This document shows, piece after piece, positions 17,609 through 25,842 of a DNA stretch of 64,000 nt. Source of the DNA: Alloacidobacterium sp035547425 (GTDB taxonomy: Bacteria; Acidobacteriota; Terriglobia; Terriglobales; Acidobacteriaceae); NCBI GenBank assembly GCA_035547425.1, contig DASZUU010000029.1:65253-129252 (forward strand), read 5' to 3'. How positions within the stretch are numbered: the first letter of the stretch is position 1; the number at the start of each line of letters is the position of its first letter. Under the pieces are notes generated by a model, which did not search any database, was not told the DNA's origin, and saw only the letters and a program-made list of their open reading frames with translations. The position numbers were made by a program, and so were the translations under genes.

Positions 17609-17738
17609 AGTTCGATCAAACCCTACTGCTTTGGGATAACTCTGTCAAGAGTAGTCTCCTCAGATAGACAAAATATTACAGATGAATGAAGCTTTTGCAT
17701 TTAGGCGGGTTAGATAATTTTGTTGCTAATCAATCTGA

Positions 17739-17754
17739 TTTTAAGCGCTCATAT
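17739..17754. promoter_or_regulatory. LacI-type palindrome in the fucosidase/binding-protein promoter region
   Basis: TTTTAAGCGCTCATAT has the central CG dyad (TTAAGCGCT) typical of LacI-family operators. Related sites occur at 25522-25537 and 25644-25661. It lies 35 bases before the chosen start of the binding-protein gene. No LacI-type regulator is encoded in the window. Confidence 0.4.
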
Positions 17755-17788
17755 GTATAATCTAAATTCGCAAGATGATAGGCGGAGA

Positions 17789-18964
17789 ATGTCTCAGGCA
17801 TTAAGAGTAGCGCTGATTGCCGGTCCTATGTACGAGCGCCTTTACGAGGCTCTGCGCCATTTCAGCGACCTTCATGCGATTGAAATCGATATCTCGTTTC
17901 GCGGCGAACATCCAGCTCTCAACGCGCATCTCGCTTCTTTTGATGATCCACCCTACGATCTGATTTCGACCCACACGAAATATGCACCGTCACAAGCGCA
18001 TTTCCTTGCTCCGTTACAGTCTTGCATCGAAGCAAGCGAATTCAGCGATTTTTATCCACGCAGCATTGAGCTGGCTACGGTGGATGGCGACTTGCTCGGG
18101 ATACCTCGCAATATCGATGTGCGCCTTTTGCATTATCGTACAGATCTGATCGATACACCGCCGCAAACATGGGACGAGCTATTTCTGACGGCAAAACAGC
18201 TTACAAGAGATGGTTTTTACGGGTTTGTATTTCCGGGCCGTGAATCCGGTCTGTTTGGCACTTTTTTTGAGCTTGCAGAATCTGCCGATGCTCATTTGTT
18301 CCCAGCGGATCATATTCCGGACATAGTAAATGACGGCGGACGCTGGGCTCTGAATTTTATTCACGAGCTATATGCAAACGGAATCGTTCCTGCACAGATC
18401 ATCGATTGGCACTATGACGAAACGCATCGATGTTTTCGTGAAGGCCATGCAGCCATGGTGGGCGACTGGCCAGCATACTACAAGGCACATTTAGATCCGG
18501 CATATTCCAAGGTGCATGATAAGTTCGGCGTTGCTGCTTATCCTGCAGGGCCTTCCGGTATCTCGAAGACATATGGAGGATGTCATACATTCGCACTGAC
18601 ACGGCATGGCGCAAAGAATGCTGCTGCTGTTGACCTGCTCCGCTTTATGACAGCGCAGGAGCAGCAGATGATGGAAGCTGTTCGCGGAAGCGTGCCGGTT
18701 CGTCGCTCTGTAATGCAGGAAGTGCTGTCGCACGCATCAAAAAGCGAGATGCAGCGATGGCTCATTCTTGAAGACGTGATTCAAAATTCTGTTTTGATTC
18801 CTCCAAAAATGAGGTGCTACCCAGAAATCGAAGCTGTGTTATGGCATACGGTTCAGAATGCGATGGGTGGAAAGATAGATGTTGAAAACGCCCTGCGCTC
18901 TATTGTGAGCCAGATTACCGACATTATTAAAACAAACGCCCACTTAGGTGAACGATATATATAA
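17789..18964 (+). CDS. Family-1 solute-binding-like protein without a signal peptide
   Basis: I take the ATG at 17789 (MSQALRVALIAG), which follows AGGCGGAGA; a longer frame starts at 17720. The product of about 391 residues resembles periplasmic sugar-binding proteins of ABC systems: DLISTHTKYAPSQAHFLAPL, DGDLLGIPRNIDVRLLHYRTDL, CFREGHAAMVGDWPAYY and KNAAAVDLLRFMTAQEQ. Neither start gives a credible signal peptide or lipobox, and no permease or ATPase gene is near. A second protein of this type without signal occurs at 60735 in the fucose operon. In both places it accompanies an L-fuconate dehydratase. It may bind a sugar or sugar acid in the cytoplasm; the role is unknown. Its end overlaps the next gene by 17 bases. 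Confidence 0.75.
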   Translation: MSQALRVALIAGPMYERLYEALRHFSDLHAIEIDISFRGEHPALNAHLASFDDPPYDLISTHTKYAPSQAHFLAPLQSCIEASEFSDFYPRSIELATVDGDLLGIPRNIDVRLLHYRTDLIDTPPQTWDELFLTAKQLTRDGFYGFVFPGRESGLFGTFFELAESADAHLFPADHIPDIVNDGGRWALNFIHELYANGIVPAQIIDWHYDETHRCFREGHAAMVGDWPAYYKAHLDPAYSKVHDKFGVAAYPAGPSGISKTYGGCHTFALTRHGAKNAAAVDLLRFMTAQEQQMMEAVRGSVPVRRSVMQEVLSHASKSEMQRWLILEDVIQNSVLIPPKMRCYPEIEAVLWHTVQNAMGGKIDVENALRSIVSQITDIIKTNAHLGERYI

Positions 18965-20192
18965 AACGCAAATGTTCATTCAATCTGTTGTTGCACACGA
19001 CGCAAGATTTAAGCTGGCGCCCGGCGCGGGATCGGACGCGGTCCATTCTTCACCTGAGTACTCCTTCGCTGTAACTTACATCGCGCTGGATAACGGACTG
19101 CGAGGGACGGGTCTTGTGCTGACTATGGGAGAAGGAAATGACCTGGTCTGCAGTGCGATAGAAAAATTTGCCGACCGTCTTGTCGGAAGCGATATCGAAG
19201 AGTTGATGTCGGACTTCGGCGCCAGGTTTCGAACGATGGCCGATGATCCGCATTTGCGGTGGCTTGGGCCGCACAAAGGTGTGGTGCATCTTGCCTTGGC
19301 TTCTATCACAAATGCCTGTTTTGATCTTTGGGCAAAAGCAAGAAAGCTGCCGTTATGGGCGTTGCTATTGGAGCTGTCGCCGGAACAGATTGTGAATTTA
19401 TTGGATATAAGCTACCTCGAAGATGTTTTGGATAAGCAATCTGCGTTGCAAATACTTCGCCAACATTACCAAGATCGCGCTGATCGCTCGGCGGTTCTGG
19501 AAAAAGGCTATCCCGGATACGACACCAGTATCGGCTGGTATAACTACCGCGATGAACAAGTGTTTCAGAATGTCAAACGCAGCCTGGATCTAGGCTTTAC
19601 GGCATTCAAGCTGAAAGTCGGCGGCTCGCTGGAACGTGATATGAAGCGGGCCTTGGGGCTAAGAACCGTTGCAGGCGAGGCGGCGACAATCATGCTCGAT
19701 GCTAACCAGCAGTGGTCTTTGCCGGAAGCAACGATAGCATGCAAAGAGCTTGCTGCCATGAATCCTTATTGGATAGAGGAGCCCACCCATCCTGATGACA
19801 TCCTGGGGCATCAACGATTAGCTGCTGAAATAGCGCCACTGAAGCTCGCCCTGGGCGAGCATGTTCCGAATCGTGTGATTTTTAAAAATTATCTTGAAAC
19901 AAATTGCGTCGGATTTCTGCAGCCGGACTGTACCCGGCTTGGCGGCGTGAGCGAATATATTACCGTGAGCCTGCTTGCGAGTAAATATGGAGTGCCGGTT
20001 GTGCCACATGTTGGCGATATGGGCCAAATCCATCAACATCTGGTTCTGTTTAATCACATTGCTCTCGGACAACCAAAAACATTTCTTGAACATATTCCTC
20101 ATCTCAGTAGTTATTTTGTGTATCCGGCTGATGTGAGGAATGGCTATTATCGAACACCGCAAGAGCCTGGAAGCAGCTCGGATTTGCTATAG
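18948..20192 (+). CDS. Enolase-superfamily sugar-acid dehydratase, L-fuconate dehydratase paralogue
   Basis: With a GTG start at 18948 the product has 414 residues; an ATG at 18972 is an alternative. The mandelate-racemase-type residues are all present: KLKVG (Lys221/Lys223), Asp251 in LDANQQW, a Glu in WIEEPTHPDDILGH, Glu304 in LGEH and His354 in VPHVGDMG. It is clearly homologous to the L-fuconate dehydratase at 58654, but the segment after the catalytic His differs (GDMGQIHQHL against GGVGLCEYVQHL). The substrate could therefore be L-fuconate or a related acid such as D-arabinonate or L-galactonate. It follows the binding-like protein with a 17-base overlap and precedes a GntR regulator. 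Confidence 0.82.
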   Translation: MNDIYKTQMFIQSVVAHDARFKLAPGAGSDAVHSSPEYSFAVTYIALDNGLRGTGLVLTMGEGNDLVCSAIEKFADRLVGSDIEELMSDFGARFRTMADDPHLRWLGPHKGVVHLALASITNACFDLWAKARKLPLWALLLELSPEQIVNLLDISYLEDVLDKQSALQILRQHYQDRADRSAVLEKGYPGYDTSIGWYNYRDEQVFQNVKRSLDLGFTAFKLKVGGSLERDMKRALGLRTVAGEAATIMLDANQQWSLPEATIACKELAAMNPYWIEEPTHPDDILGHQRLAAEIAPLKLALGEHVPNRVIFKNYLETNCVGFLQPDCTRLGGVSEYITVSLLASKYGVPVVPHVGDMGQIHQHLVLFNHIALGQPKTFLEHIPHLSSYFVYPADVRNGYYRTPQEPGSSSDLL

Positions 20193-20256
20193 CCATCGTT
20201 CCACCGAGTTCAATGAGCTAACGCTATGGTAGGCTCTGAGGTGAACAGGAATTGCT

Positions 20257-20940
20257 GTGAACAAAAGCTCTACACAAATTCAAAATGACGGCGCTTTGCT
20301 GATTAAGCAGAGCCTTGCGGAAAAATTGAAGGATGAAATCATGCGGGGGCATCTGCTTCCCGGGCAGCGCATAGTGGAAGGCCATTGGGCGCGCAAATTC
20401 GGCGTAGCTCAAACCTCGGTGCGAGAAGCCATTAACCTGCTTATCAGCGAAGGCTTTGCTACAAAAGCCTCAGGCAGAAGCGCTCGGGTTACGTCTTACT
20501 CGGAAAGAGACATTGCTCAGATATACGAGCTGCGCAGCGCGCTGGAAGGCCTTGCCGCAAATCTAACGACGCAGCGCCAACCCAATCTGGAGCCGTTGGA
20601 AATTGCCCTTAAGGAAATGCGAAAGGCTACGCGAGAAAGCGATATCCGCAAAATAGTCGAAGCAGACCTTAACTTTCATCTTGTTTTATGTGAACTTTGC
20701 GGCAATCGCTTTTTGTACGCACAAATTCGCACGTTGCTGGTTCCACTGTTTGCATTTGTTGCAATGCGGGTTGTGCAGAGGAATCAGACGGCACAGGCAT
20801 GGGAGTCGGACCTGGACCGCCATAAACGAGTCGTCGAATTGATCAGTGAGGGAAATCCGCTTGCAGCTGAGTTTGCGGTTCGCGGAAGCATGCGACAGTT
20901 TGCGATGCGTGCCGAAGCGATATGGCAGAAGAAAGAATAA
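20257..20940 (+). CDS. GntR-family regulator, FCD subfamily
   Basis: The start is a GTG at 20257 behind CAGGAA. The 227-residue protein has a winged helix (KDEIMRGHLLPGQRIVE, ARKFGVAQTSVREAINLLISEGF) and an FCD domain (IYELRSALEGLAANL, EADLNFHLVLCELCGN). It lies 64 bases after the sugar-acid dehydratase gene on the same strand and probably senses a sugar acid of that module. It is a paralogue of the regulator at 3852, so either could bind the repeated elements of the hydroxyproline genes. It ends only 5 bases from the convergent TPR gene. Confidence 0.87.
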   Translation: MNKSSTQIQNDGALLIKQSLAEKLKDEIMRGHLLPGQRIVEGHWARKFGVAQTSVREAINLLISEGFATKASGRSARVTSYSERDIAQIYELRSALEGLAANLTTQRQPNLEPLEIALKEMRKATRESDIRKIVEADLNFHLVLCELCGNRFLYAQIRTLLVPLFAFVAMRVVQRNQTAQAWESDLDRHKRVVELISEGNPLAAEFAVRGSMRQFAMRAEAIWQKKE

Positions 20941-20945
20941 GTAAA

Positions 20946-23522
20946 TTAATGCTGCGCTTTTTGAAGCGTATCCAGAGAATGCAGAGCCTGTGCCAGATCA
21001 GGATCATTTGGAGTCAGTTTTTGCGCTTCCAGCAACTCGCTTCTGCCATGATCGAAATCTCCAGCACGGCAGTAGATCAGGCCCAGATCTTTGTGAAGGA
21101 TCGGCAGCGCGCTGCAACTTTCGCAAATGCTTAGAGCTTGTTTTAGTTGCGAAATAGCTTGAGGCCAATCATGTGCATCGGCAGATGCAAGTGCAAAATT
21201 TCCAAGCGTGGACGCACGATCGGTGATGTGCTGATCTGCCTGAAGTTGCTCAAAGCGCACCTCGTATTGTTTAGCCTCTTGCGGGTTTGACTTTTTCAAA
21301 AGCCGGGCGAGATTGTAGAGCGCTTCGTTGTATGTCGGGCGAAGTGCAATTGCCTTCTTCCATTGTTGAATGGCTGCAGAAGAGTCGCCTTCATGGAGAA
21401 GCTCCTGCCCAAGCATAAAGTGAGCTTCCACATAGTCTGGCTTTGCCGAGATCGCTTTCTGGAATTGTGTGATTGCTGCATCGGTTTGGTCTGCCTGCCG
21501 CGAAATCAGCCCTAACAAGTACCATGCTTCTGCAGAGCTTGAATCGAGACGCGTGGCAGCCTCGAGCTCAGGTTTAGCTTCTTCATTGCGCTGCAGGTCG
21601 AGGAGAACGCGACCTTTGTTGTAATGCGCGATTGCGCTTTGCGGTTCCAGATTCACTGCAGATGTGAATTCGGTTAGAGCATCCTTCAAATCGAATTGGT
21701 CGGCTAGCGCAATCCCATAATTCAAATGAGCCTCGCCTGATTGTGGCGCCAGTTCTGTAATTTTTTTAAAGACCGGCAAAGATTCTTTCCCGCGGCTCAA
21801 GCGAACCAGCACCATGCCATAGACCGTGAGGGCTTTGAGGTTGTCGGGATCAAGCTGTATTGCTGCGCTTAGAGATTTGTATGCTTCGTTATAGCGCTGT
21901 TGGCCGGCAAGAATAAGGCCCAAATTAGCGAAGGCCTGGGCATATTGAGGGTCGTTCTCCGTGGCCAGACGCAGCAGCTTCTCCGCATCTTCAGTTTGGC
22001 CCAATTGCGCATAAAGCACCCCTAAATTATTTTGTGCCTGCGCATATTGCGGATCGAGCGTGATCGCTTTCTTCAATTGGCTCTCAGCTTCTTTTGTATG
22101 GCCGGCCTGCAGGTCCAAAAATCCTAACTGGTTGTATGCAGGAGCGAGCTTCGGATCCAATGCTTGTGCTTTTTCAAGCGCCTGGCGTTCGGCGACATAG
22201 TCGGAAAGGCGATCCAATGCGAGCGCGAGATTGTAATAGGTGCGCGCATTGTTGGGATCGTTAACCAGGGAAGCGCGATATAAGTCCACAGCTTTTTGCG
22301 CATCTCCTGACTGAAGGTCCTGGCTCGCCTGGCTTGCGCTTATTGTGGCGACATCCTGCTTTACGCCGGCTGCTTTTTTCTGCTGAAGTACTTTTAATGT
22401 TTGATGCGCCTGATCCTGCTGTCCGAGAGAACGAAGAACGGTTGCTAATTGAAAGCGAGCTTCACTGGAATCCGGATCCAGCTGTAATGCTTTTTCAAGT
22501 TGTAGGCGAGCCTCCTGCTGCTCGCCGAGGCGCGCAAGAACAAAGCCCAGATTCGAGCGCGCCTCGGCATAATTTGGCTTGATGGCGACGGCTTGACGAA
22601 AGTCTTTTTCGGCTGTCGCATAGTCGCCTAAACCGCGCTTCACTATCCCGTTGAAGTAAAGAGCTTCAAAATCGTGCGGATGATTTTGAAGATAGGTGTC
22701 GCTTAAAGGCTCGGCGCGATCATATTGGAGCACTGCCGCCATGGCTTTTACGCATGACAGGCGGATGCTGTCGTTGTTTGGATCCAACTGCAAAGCCTGC
22801 TCAAATTCTTTTGCCGCCTCGCTGAATCTTTTCTGCTGCGCGTATGCAAGCCCTAAGCTATTGTGAGCTTGTGAGCTTTGCGGATGCTGTTGCACCAACG
22901 TATTTAAAATCTTGAATGCTTCGTCCGCATTTCCGTTCTTTAGATATGCATCTGCGAGATTGAGTTGGAGTACCTCATTTGTGGGCGCGCTTTTTAGCTC
23001 TGCGATTGCCGCCGAATAACGTTTCTCAGCAATAAGCGCCTTCGTAAGACCATCAAGGGCAGGAATCGATTGCGGGTTTTGTCTTAATACGGAGCGAAAT
23101 GCATCTACAGCTGCAGGCTGTTGATTAAGTTCACTCAACGCTTGTCCAAGAGGAAGAAGGATTTTCGGAGTATCCGGCTTTAATCCTGCCGCGGTTTGCA
23201 ATTCAGGTGCAGCGCGCTTTGGATCATTATTGGTCAGTAGCGCCAAACCAAGATTGAAGTGTCCTTCCCACGAATTGGGAGCAAGCCGTATGGCAGCTTC
23301 AAAGGCATGAATTGCGCATTCAGTTTGTCCCTGACTCGCGAAAGAAGCTCCAAGCGCGTCGTAAATGCCATCGGAAGGGTGCGCGGTAGCAGCCTGTTCA
23401 AGCGCCATAGGGCCTTTGCATGCGGGAGCTGCGGCCTGTGCTCTTGACAATATCGAGACGGTCAAAAGTATACAACCAATGGCGTTGCACGAGAGGAGGA
23501 ATTGGCGAAGATTGCTTTGCAC
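20946..23522 (-). CDS. Large exported TPR protein
   Basis: The protein has 858 residues with a signal peptide (FLLSCNAIGCILLTVSILSRAQA). The rest is an almost unbroken array of tetratricopeptide repeats of about 34 residues, for example AYNQLGFLDLQAGHTKEAESQL, AQNNLGVLYAQLGQTEDAEKLL and AHYNKGRVLLDLQRNEEAKPEL, which I estimate at over twenty units. It follows the seven-heme cytochrome gene by 67 bases in the same direction, so the two are likely co-transcribed. The array should form a long periplasmic superhelix that could hold the cytochrome or a receptor. No catalytic domain is seen. Confidence 0.82.
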   Translation of the reverse strand: MQSNLRQFLLSCNAIGCILLTVSILSRAQAAAPACKGPMALEQAATAHPSDGIYDALGASFASQGQTECAIHAFEAAIRLAPNSWEGHFNLGLALLTNNDPKRAAPELQTAAGLKPDTPKILLPLGQALSELNQQPAAVDAFRSVLRQNPQSIPALDGLTKALIAEKRYSAAIAELKSAPTNEVLQLNLADAYLKNGNADEAFKILNTLVQQHPQSSQAHNSLGLAYAQQKRFSEAAKEFEQALQLDPNNDSIRLSCVKAMAAVLQYDRAEPLSDTYLQNHPHDFEALYFNGIVKRGLGDYATAEKDFRQAVAIKPNYAEARSNLGFVLARLGEQQEARLQLEKALQLDPDSSEARFQLATVLRSLGQQDQAHQTLKVLQQKKAAGVKQDVATISASQASQDLQSGDAQKAVDLYRASLVNDPNNARTYYNLALALDRLSDYVAERQALEKAQALDPKLAPAYNQLGFLDLQAGHTKEAESQLKKAITLDPQYAQAQNNLGVLYAQLGQTEDAEKLLRLATENDPQYAQAFANLGLILAGQQRYNEAYKSLSAAIQLDPDNLKALTVYGMVLVRLSRGKESLPVFKKITELAPQSGEAHLNYGIALADQFDLKDALTEFTSAVNLEPQSAIAHYNKGRVLLDLQRNEEAKPELEAATRLDSSSAEAWYLLGLISRQADQTDAAITQFQKAISAKPDYVEAHFMLGQELLHEGDSSAAIQQWKKAIALRPTYNEALYNLARLLKKSNPQEAKQYEVRFEQLQADQHITDRASTLGNFALASADAHDWPQAISQLKQALSICESCSALPILHKDLGLIYCRAGDFDHGRSELLEAQKLTPNDPDLAQALHSLDTLQKAQH

Positions 23523-23589
23523 GGCTAGCTCAATTCATAGAGAAATCAAAAAGGAAATTCAATGCAAATGTTGCTGGTTAGTTACAAAA

Positions 23590-25401
23590 TTACTTGTCGA
23601 CGGCAGGTTTTCCTTGCGCCCGGGCTAACATTTGCCTCATAAAAGAATCCTGCAGGAATATTTCGAGGTATTTCTTGAGCGCTTCTTCTGCGTCGGCATA
23701 TTGCTTAAGCTGAATCAGTCGCACTATTAGAGCTTTCTGAAAAACAGGATTGAATGGGTCCATGCTGATAGCCTTCTGCAGCAATGGTAGAGAAGCGCCT
23801 GCCTGGTTTAAATGCGCCAAAGACTCAGAGAGATCAGCGTACGTCGTTGCGTCCGTTGACCCGGCTTTTACGGCTTGCTCGAGATGATTTGCGGCGCTTT
23901 GAAAGTTGCCTTCTTTTAATTCTTTTCGTCCCAACGCCGCTTGCACCAGTGAATTCTCCGGTTGTGCTTGTTGCAGTTGGTCGAGCGTTTTCAGATAGGG
24001 ATCAATATATTCGGGATGATCGGAGGCCAATTCTCCGTATGCTTGCAAGAGCGTTGGCAGTGGGAGCGCTGCGCCTTCTTCTCCTGGCGCGGGATTGAGA
24101 TGAATTAAATTGGGCAATGAAGGAAGCGTCTGGTGAAATGTCGCCTCAGGAAACGGCTCGTCCGGCCGCGCCGGAATGCGATGGTTCGTGGCGCTCGAAT
24201 GTGAAATTATCCGGATATCGCGTTTTGGCATGTGGCAACCGATGCAGTTGTCGGCAGGCTTCTCTTGGATTCGAGCAGCAAGAGGAAGCTTACAGCTCTG
24301 GCTTGTATGGCAAGCAAGGCATTTGCGATTGAAATAGGCAGGCGCTTCCGTACCGGAAGGTTCTATATGCGGATCGTGACAGGTGATGCAGCTTAAACGT
24401 CCTTTGCTTGCGCGGAAACACTTACTCAACGTCATGGAGTAATAGTGTTCCGTGTGATCTGCATTCGGAGGATTCTGCGGTGTAGGAGGAATTATGAGGA
24501 TGGATAGCGTATCATCCAGCGGTTTGCCGGGGAGAATATCCTGATAAGATTTTCCCGGTTTTAAGACACGCACATCTCCTGTTTGATGGCAGGCCATGCA
24601 AATATTGTCGGCGAGATACGGTGTGAGGTGAGCAGGGTTCACAATATGGCTGCCCTTATCGCCGTTTTTTATGGCAGCAATATGTGCACTGCCGGGCCCA
24701 TGGCAATTTTCACAGCCAATGGATGCCTCTCCGAATGGGTTGTTCGAGTATTGACCATTTGTATGAGGAATAGCGTTAGCTCGCCCACTGTGACAAAAGA
24801 TACATCCTTCCCGAATGGGGCGATTGAAGCCTGGATCCACTCTTTCATATCCAGGTGAGGGCGCCCATATGCCTGGATGAGAATAATAGGACTGCGGCGC
24901 TTGAAAAAGATAACCATTGCGCTGAACGATGGCGCCAAACCCATTGACTCCAGCTCCAATCAGCCACTTGATTTCATGCGTGTCGCGGAATATTTCAGAG
25001 CCATCAGCGGTCTTCTCGTACTCACTTTGATACAGGTTTCCATCTTGCACAAAGGTATCGAAATGACGGTTGGTTTCCTCATTAAAGGTATGTGCCGGGA
25101 TGGAAATATTCCGCAAAAATTGAGGGGTGAGAGTTGCCGATGTTATGTGCAGCATTGATTTTCCCATGCTGCTCTTCATGTAGCGCTGATATATCTGCCG
25201 GTGGCAAGCTGCGCAACTTTCAGAGCCAACGTAGACAGATGATTGCGCATTAGCTTGAAACGCATTCTGGAGAATCGGGCAGAATGCCAAAAGCAAAAGC
25301 ATCGAGAGTCGAATGGGCAGCGTGTCCGGCGTTTTTCTGATCGTACAGGTAAGGGCGCTCTGGATTCGCATGGTGCCGGGATTCAAATTCAAGCGATGCA
25401 T
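23590..25401 (-). CDS. Seven-heme cytochrome c with C-terminal TPRs
   Basis: The reading frame gives 603 residues. A later in-frame ATG (residue 11) may be the true start; either leads to a hydrophobic export signal (LSMLLLLAFCPILQN). Seven CxxCH heme sites follow: CAACH, CIFCH, CENCH, CMACH, CITCH, CLACH and CIGCH, in the order and spacing of the cytochrome c554/multiheme NrfB-like families. The last third has TPR-like units (LVQAALGRKELKEGNFQSAANHL). It probably moves electrons in the periplasm, but the partner is unknown. It diverges from the TonB receptor gene at 25843 across a 441-base gap and precedes the large TPR gene. The exact start is uncertain. Confidence 0.85.
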   Translation of the reverse strand: MHRLNLNPGTMRIQSALTCTIRKTPDTLPIRLSMLLLLAFCPILQNAFQANAQSSVYVGSESCAACHRQIYQRYMKSSMGKSMLHITSATLTPQFLRNISIPAHTFNEETNRHFDTFVQDGNLYQSEYEKTADGSEIFRDTHEIKWLIGAGVNGFGAIVQRNGYLFQAPQSYYSHPGIWAPSPGYERVDPGFNRPIREGCIFCHSGRANAIPHTNGQYSNNPFGEASIGCENCHGPGSAHIAAIKNGDKGSHIVNPAHLTPYLADNICMACHQTGDVRVLKPGKSYQDILPGKPLDDTLSILIIPPTPQNPPNADHTEHYYSMTLSKCFRASKGRLSCITCHDPHIEPSGTEAPAYFNRKCLACHTSQSCKLPLAARIQEKPADNCIGCHMPKRDIRIISHSSATNHRIPARPDEPFPEATFHQTLPSLPNLIHLNPAPGEEGAALPLPTLLQAYGELASDHPEYIDPYLKTLDQLQQAQPENSLVQAALGRKELKEGNFQSAANHLEQAVKAGSTDATTYADLSESLAHLNQAGASLPLLQKAISMDPFNPVFQKALIVRLIQLKQYADAEEALKKYLEIFLQDSFMRQMLARAQGKPAVDK

Positions 25402-25521
25402 TTCGATAGATAAGCCTAAGCGATGACTCCCTAAACGTTATCGCGGCTCTTCCTCGATGCGCTAGTAGAAATGATCAATCTGCTTTCATTCGGCTAAAGG
25501 GATATCTATGCCAATGCTATA

Positions 25522-25537
25522 TTTTAAACGCTTAAAC
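25522..25537. promoter_or_regulatory. LacI-type palindrome
   Basis: TTTTAAACGCTTAAAC has the symmetric TTAAACGCTTAA core with a central CG. It is one of three such sites in the window; the others are at 17739 and 25644. It is closest to the cytochrome gene start. Confidence 0.42.
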
Positions 25538-25568
25538 TTAATAAGACCATTAAAATTAGCTTCCTTGG

Positions 25569-25589
25569 ATAAGGCCACTGTGGCCTTAT
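25569..25589. repeat. Inverted repeat, possible operator or terminator
   Basis: Ten bases (25569-25578) are repeated in inverted orientation at 25580-25589 around a single T. As RNA it would be an 8-base-pair stem with a 5-base loop. There is no clear U-run, so an operator is as likely as a terminator. Confidence 0.35.
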
Positions 25590-25643
25590 TAATCGCATTG
25601 TGAGAGAACAATCACTAGTGTCCATGCAGTCCCTATTCTTACT

Positions 25644-25661
25644 AGTTTGAGCGCTTATATG
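25644..25661. promoter_or_regulatory. LacI-type palindrome upstream of the receptor promoter
   Basis: AGTTTGAGCGCTTATATG shares AGCGCT and the following YATATG with the site at 17739-17754. It lies about 57 bases before the -35 box at 25718. Confidence 0.42.
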
Positions 25662-25717
25662 AAATCTAATATTTATTTGATCTGCGAAATCAATGTTCTA
25701 TTTATGAAAAATTTGTC

Positions 25718-25747
25718 TTGACAGTCACTCTTTCGGTTGAGTACAAG
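25718..25747 (+). promoter_or_regulatory. Probable sigma-70-type promoter of the receptor gene
   Basis: A perfect TTGACA at 25718-25723 is followed after 18 bases by TACAAG (4 of 6 matches to TATAAT). It would give a leader of about 90 bases before the start codon at 25843. Confidence 0.5.
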
Positions 25748-25842
25748 GTCAGACTGACCCGCAAAGTGTATGGAAACGAGTCGCAAATCGTTGGCGTGTC
25801 AGAACTATGTTCGTTGAGGAATGTTTTTTCGGGAGGAAACAA

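Larger units (their letters stand above)
25402..25842. other. Divergent intergenic region, cytochrome c / TonB receptor
   Basis: This is the longest gap without a protein gene. It holds two LacI-type palindromes (25522-25537 and 25644-25661), a near-perfect dyad ATAAGGCCAC-T-GTGGCCTTAT (25569-25589) and a sigma-70-like promoter facing the receptor (25718-25747). I see no small ORF with a good ribosome site. Confidence 0.6.
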
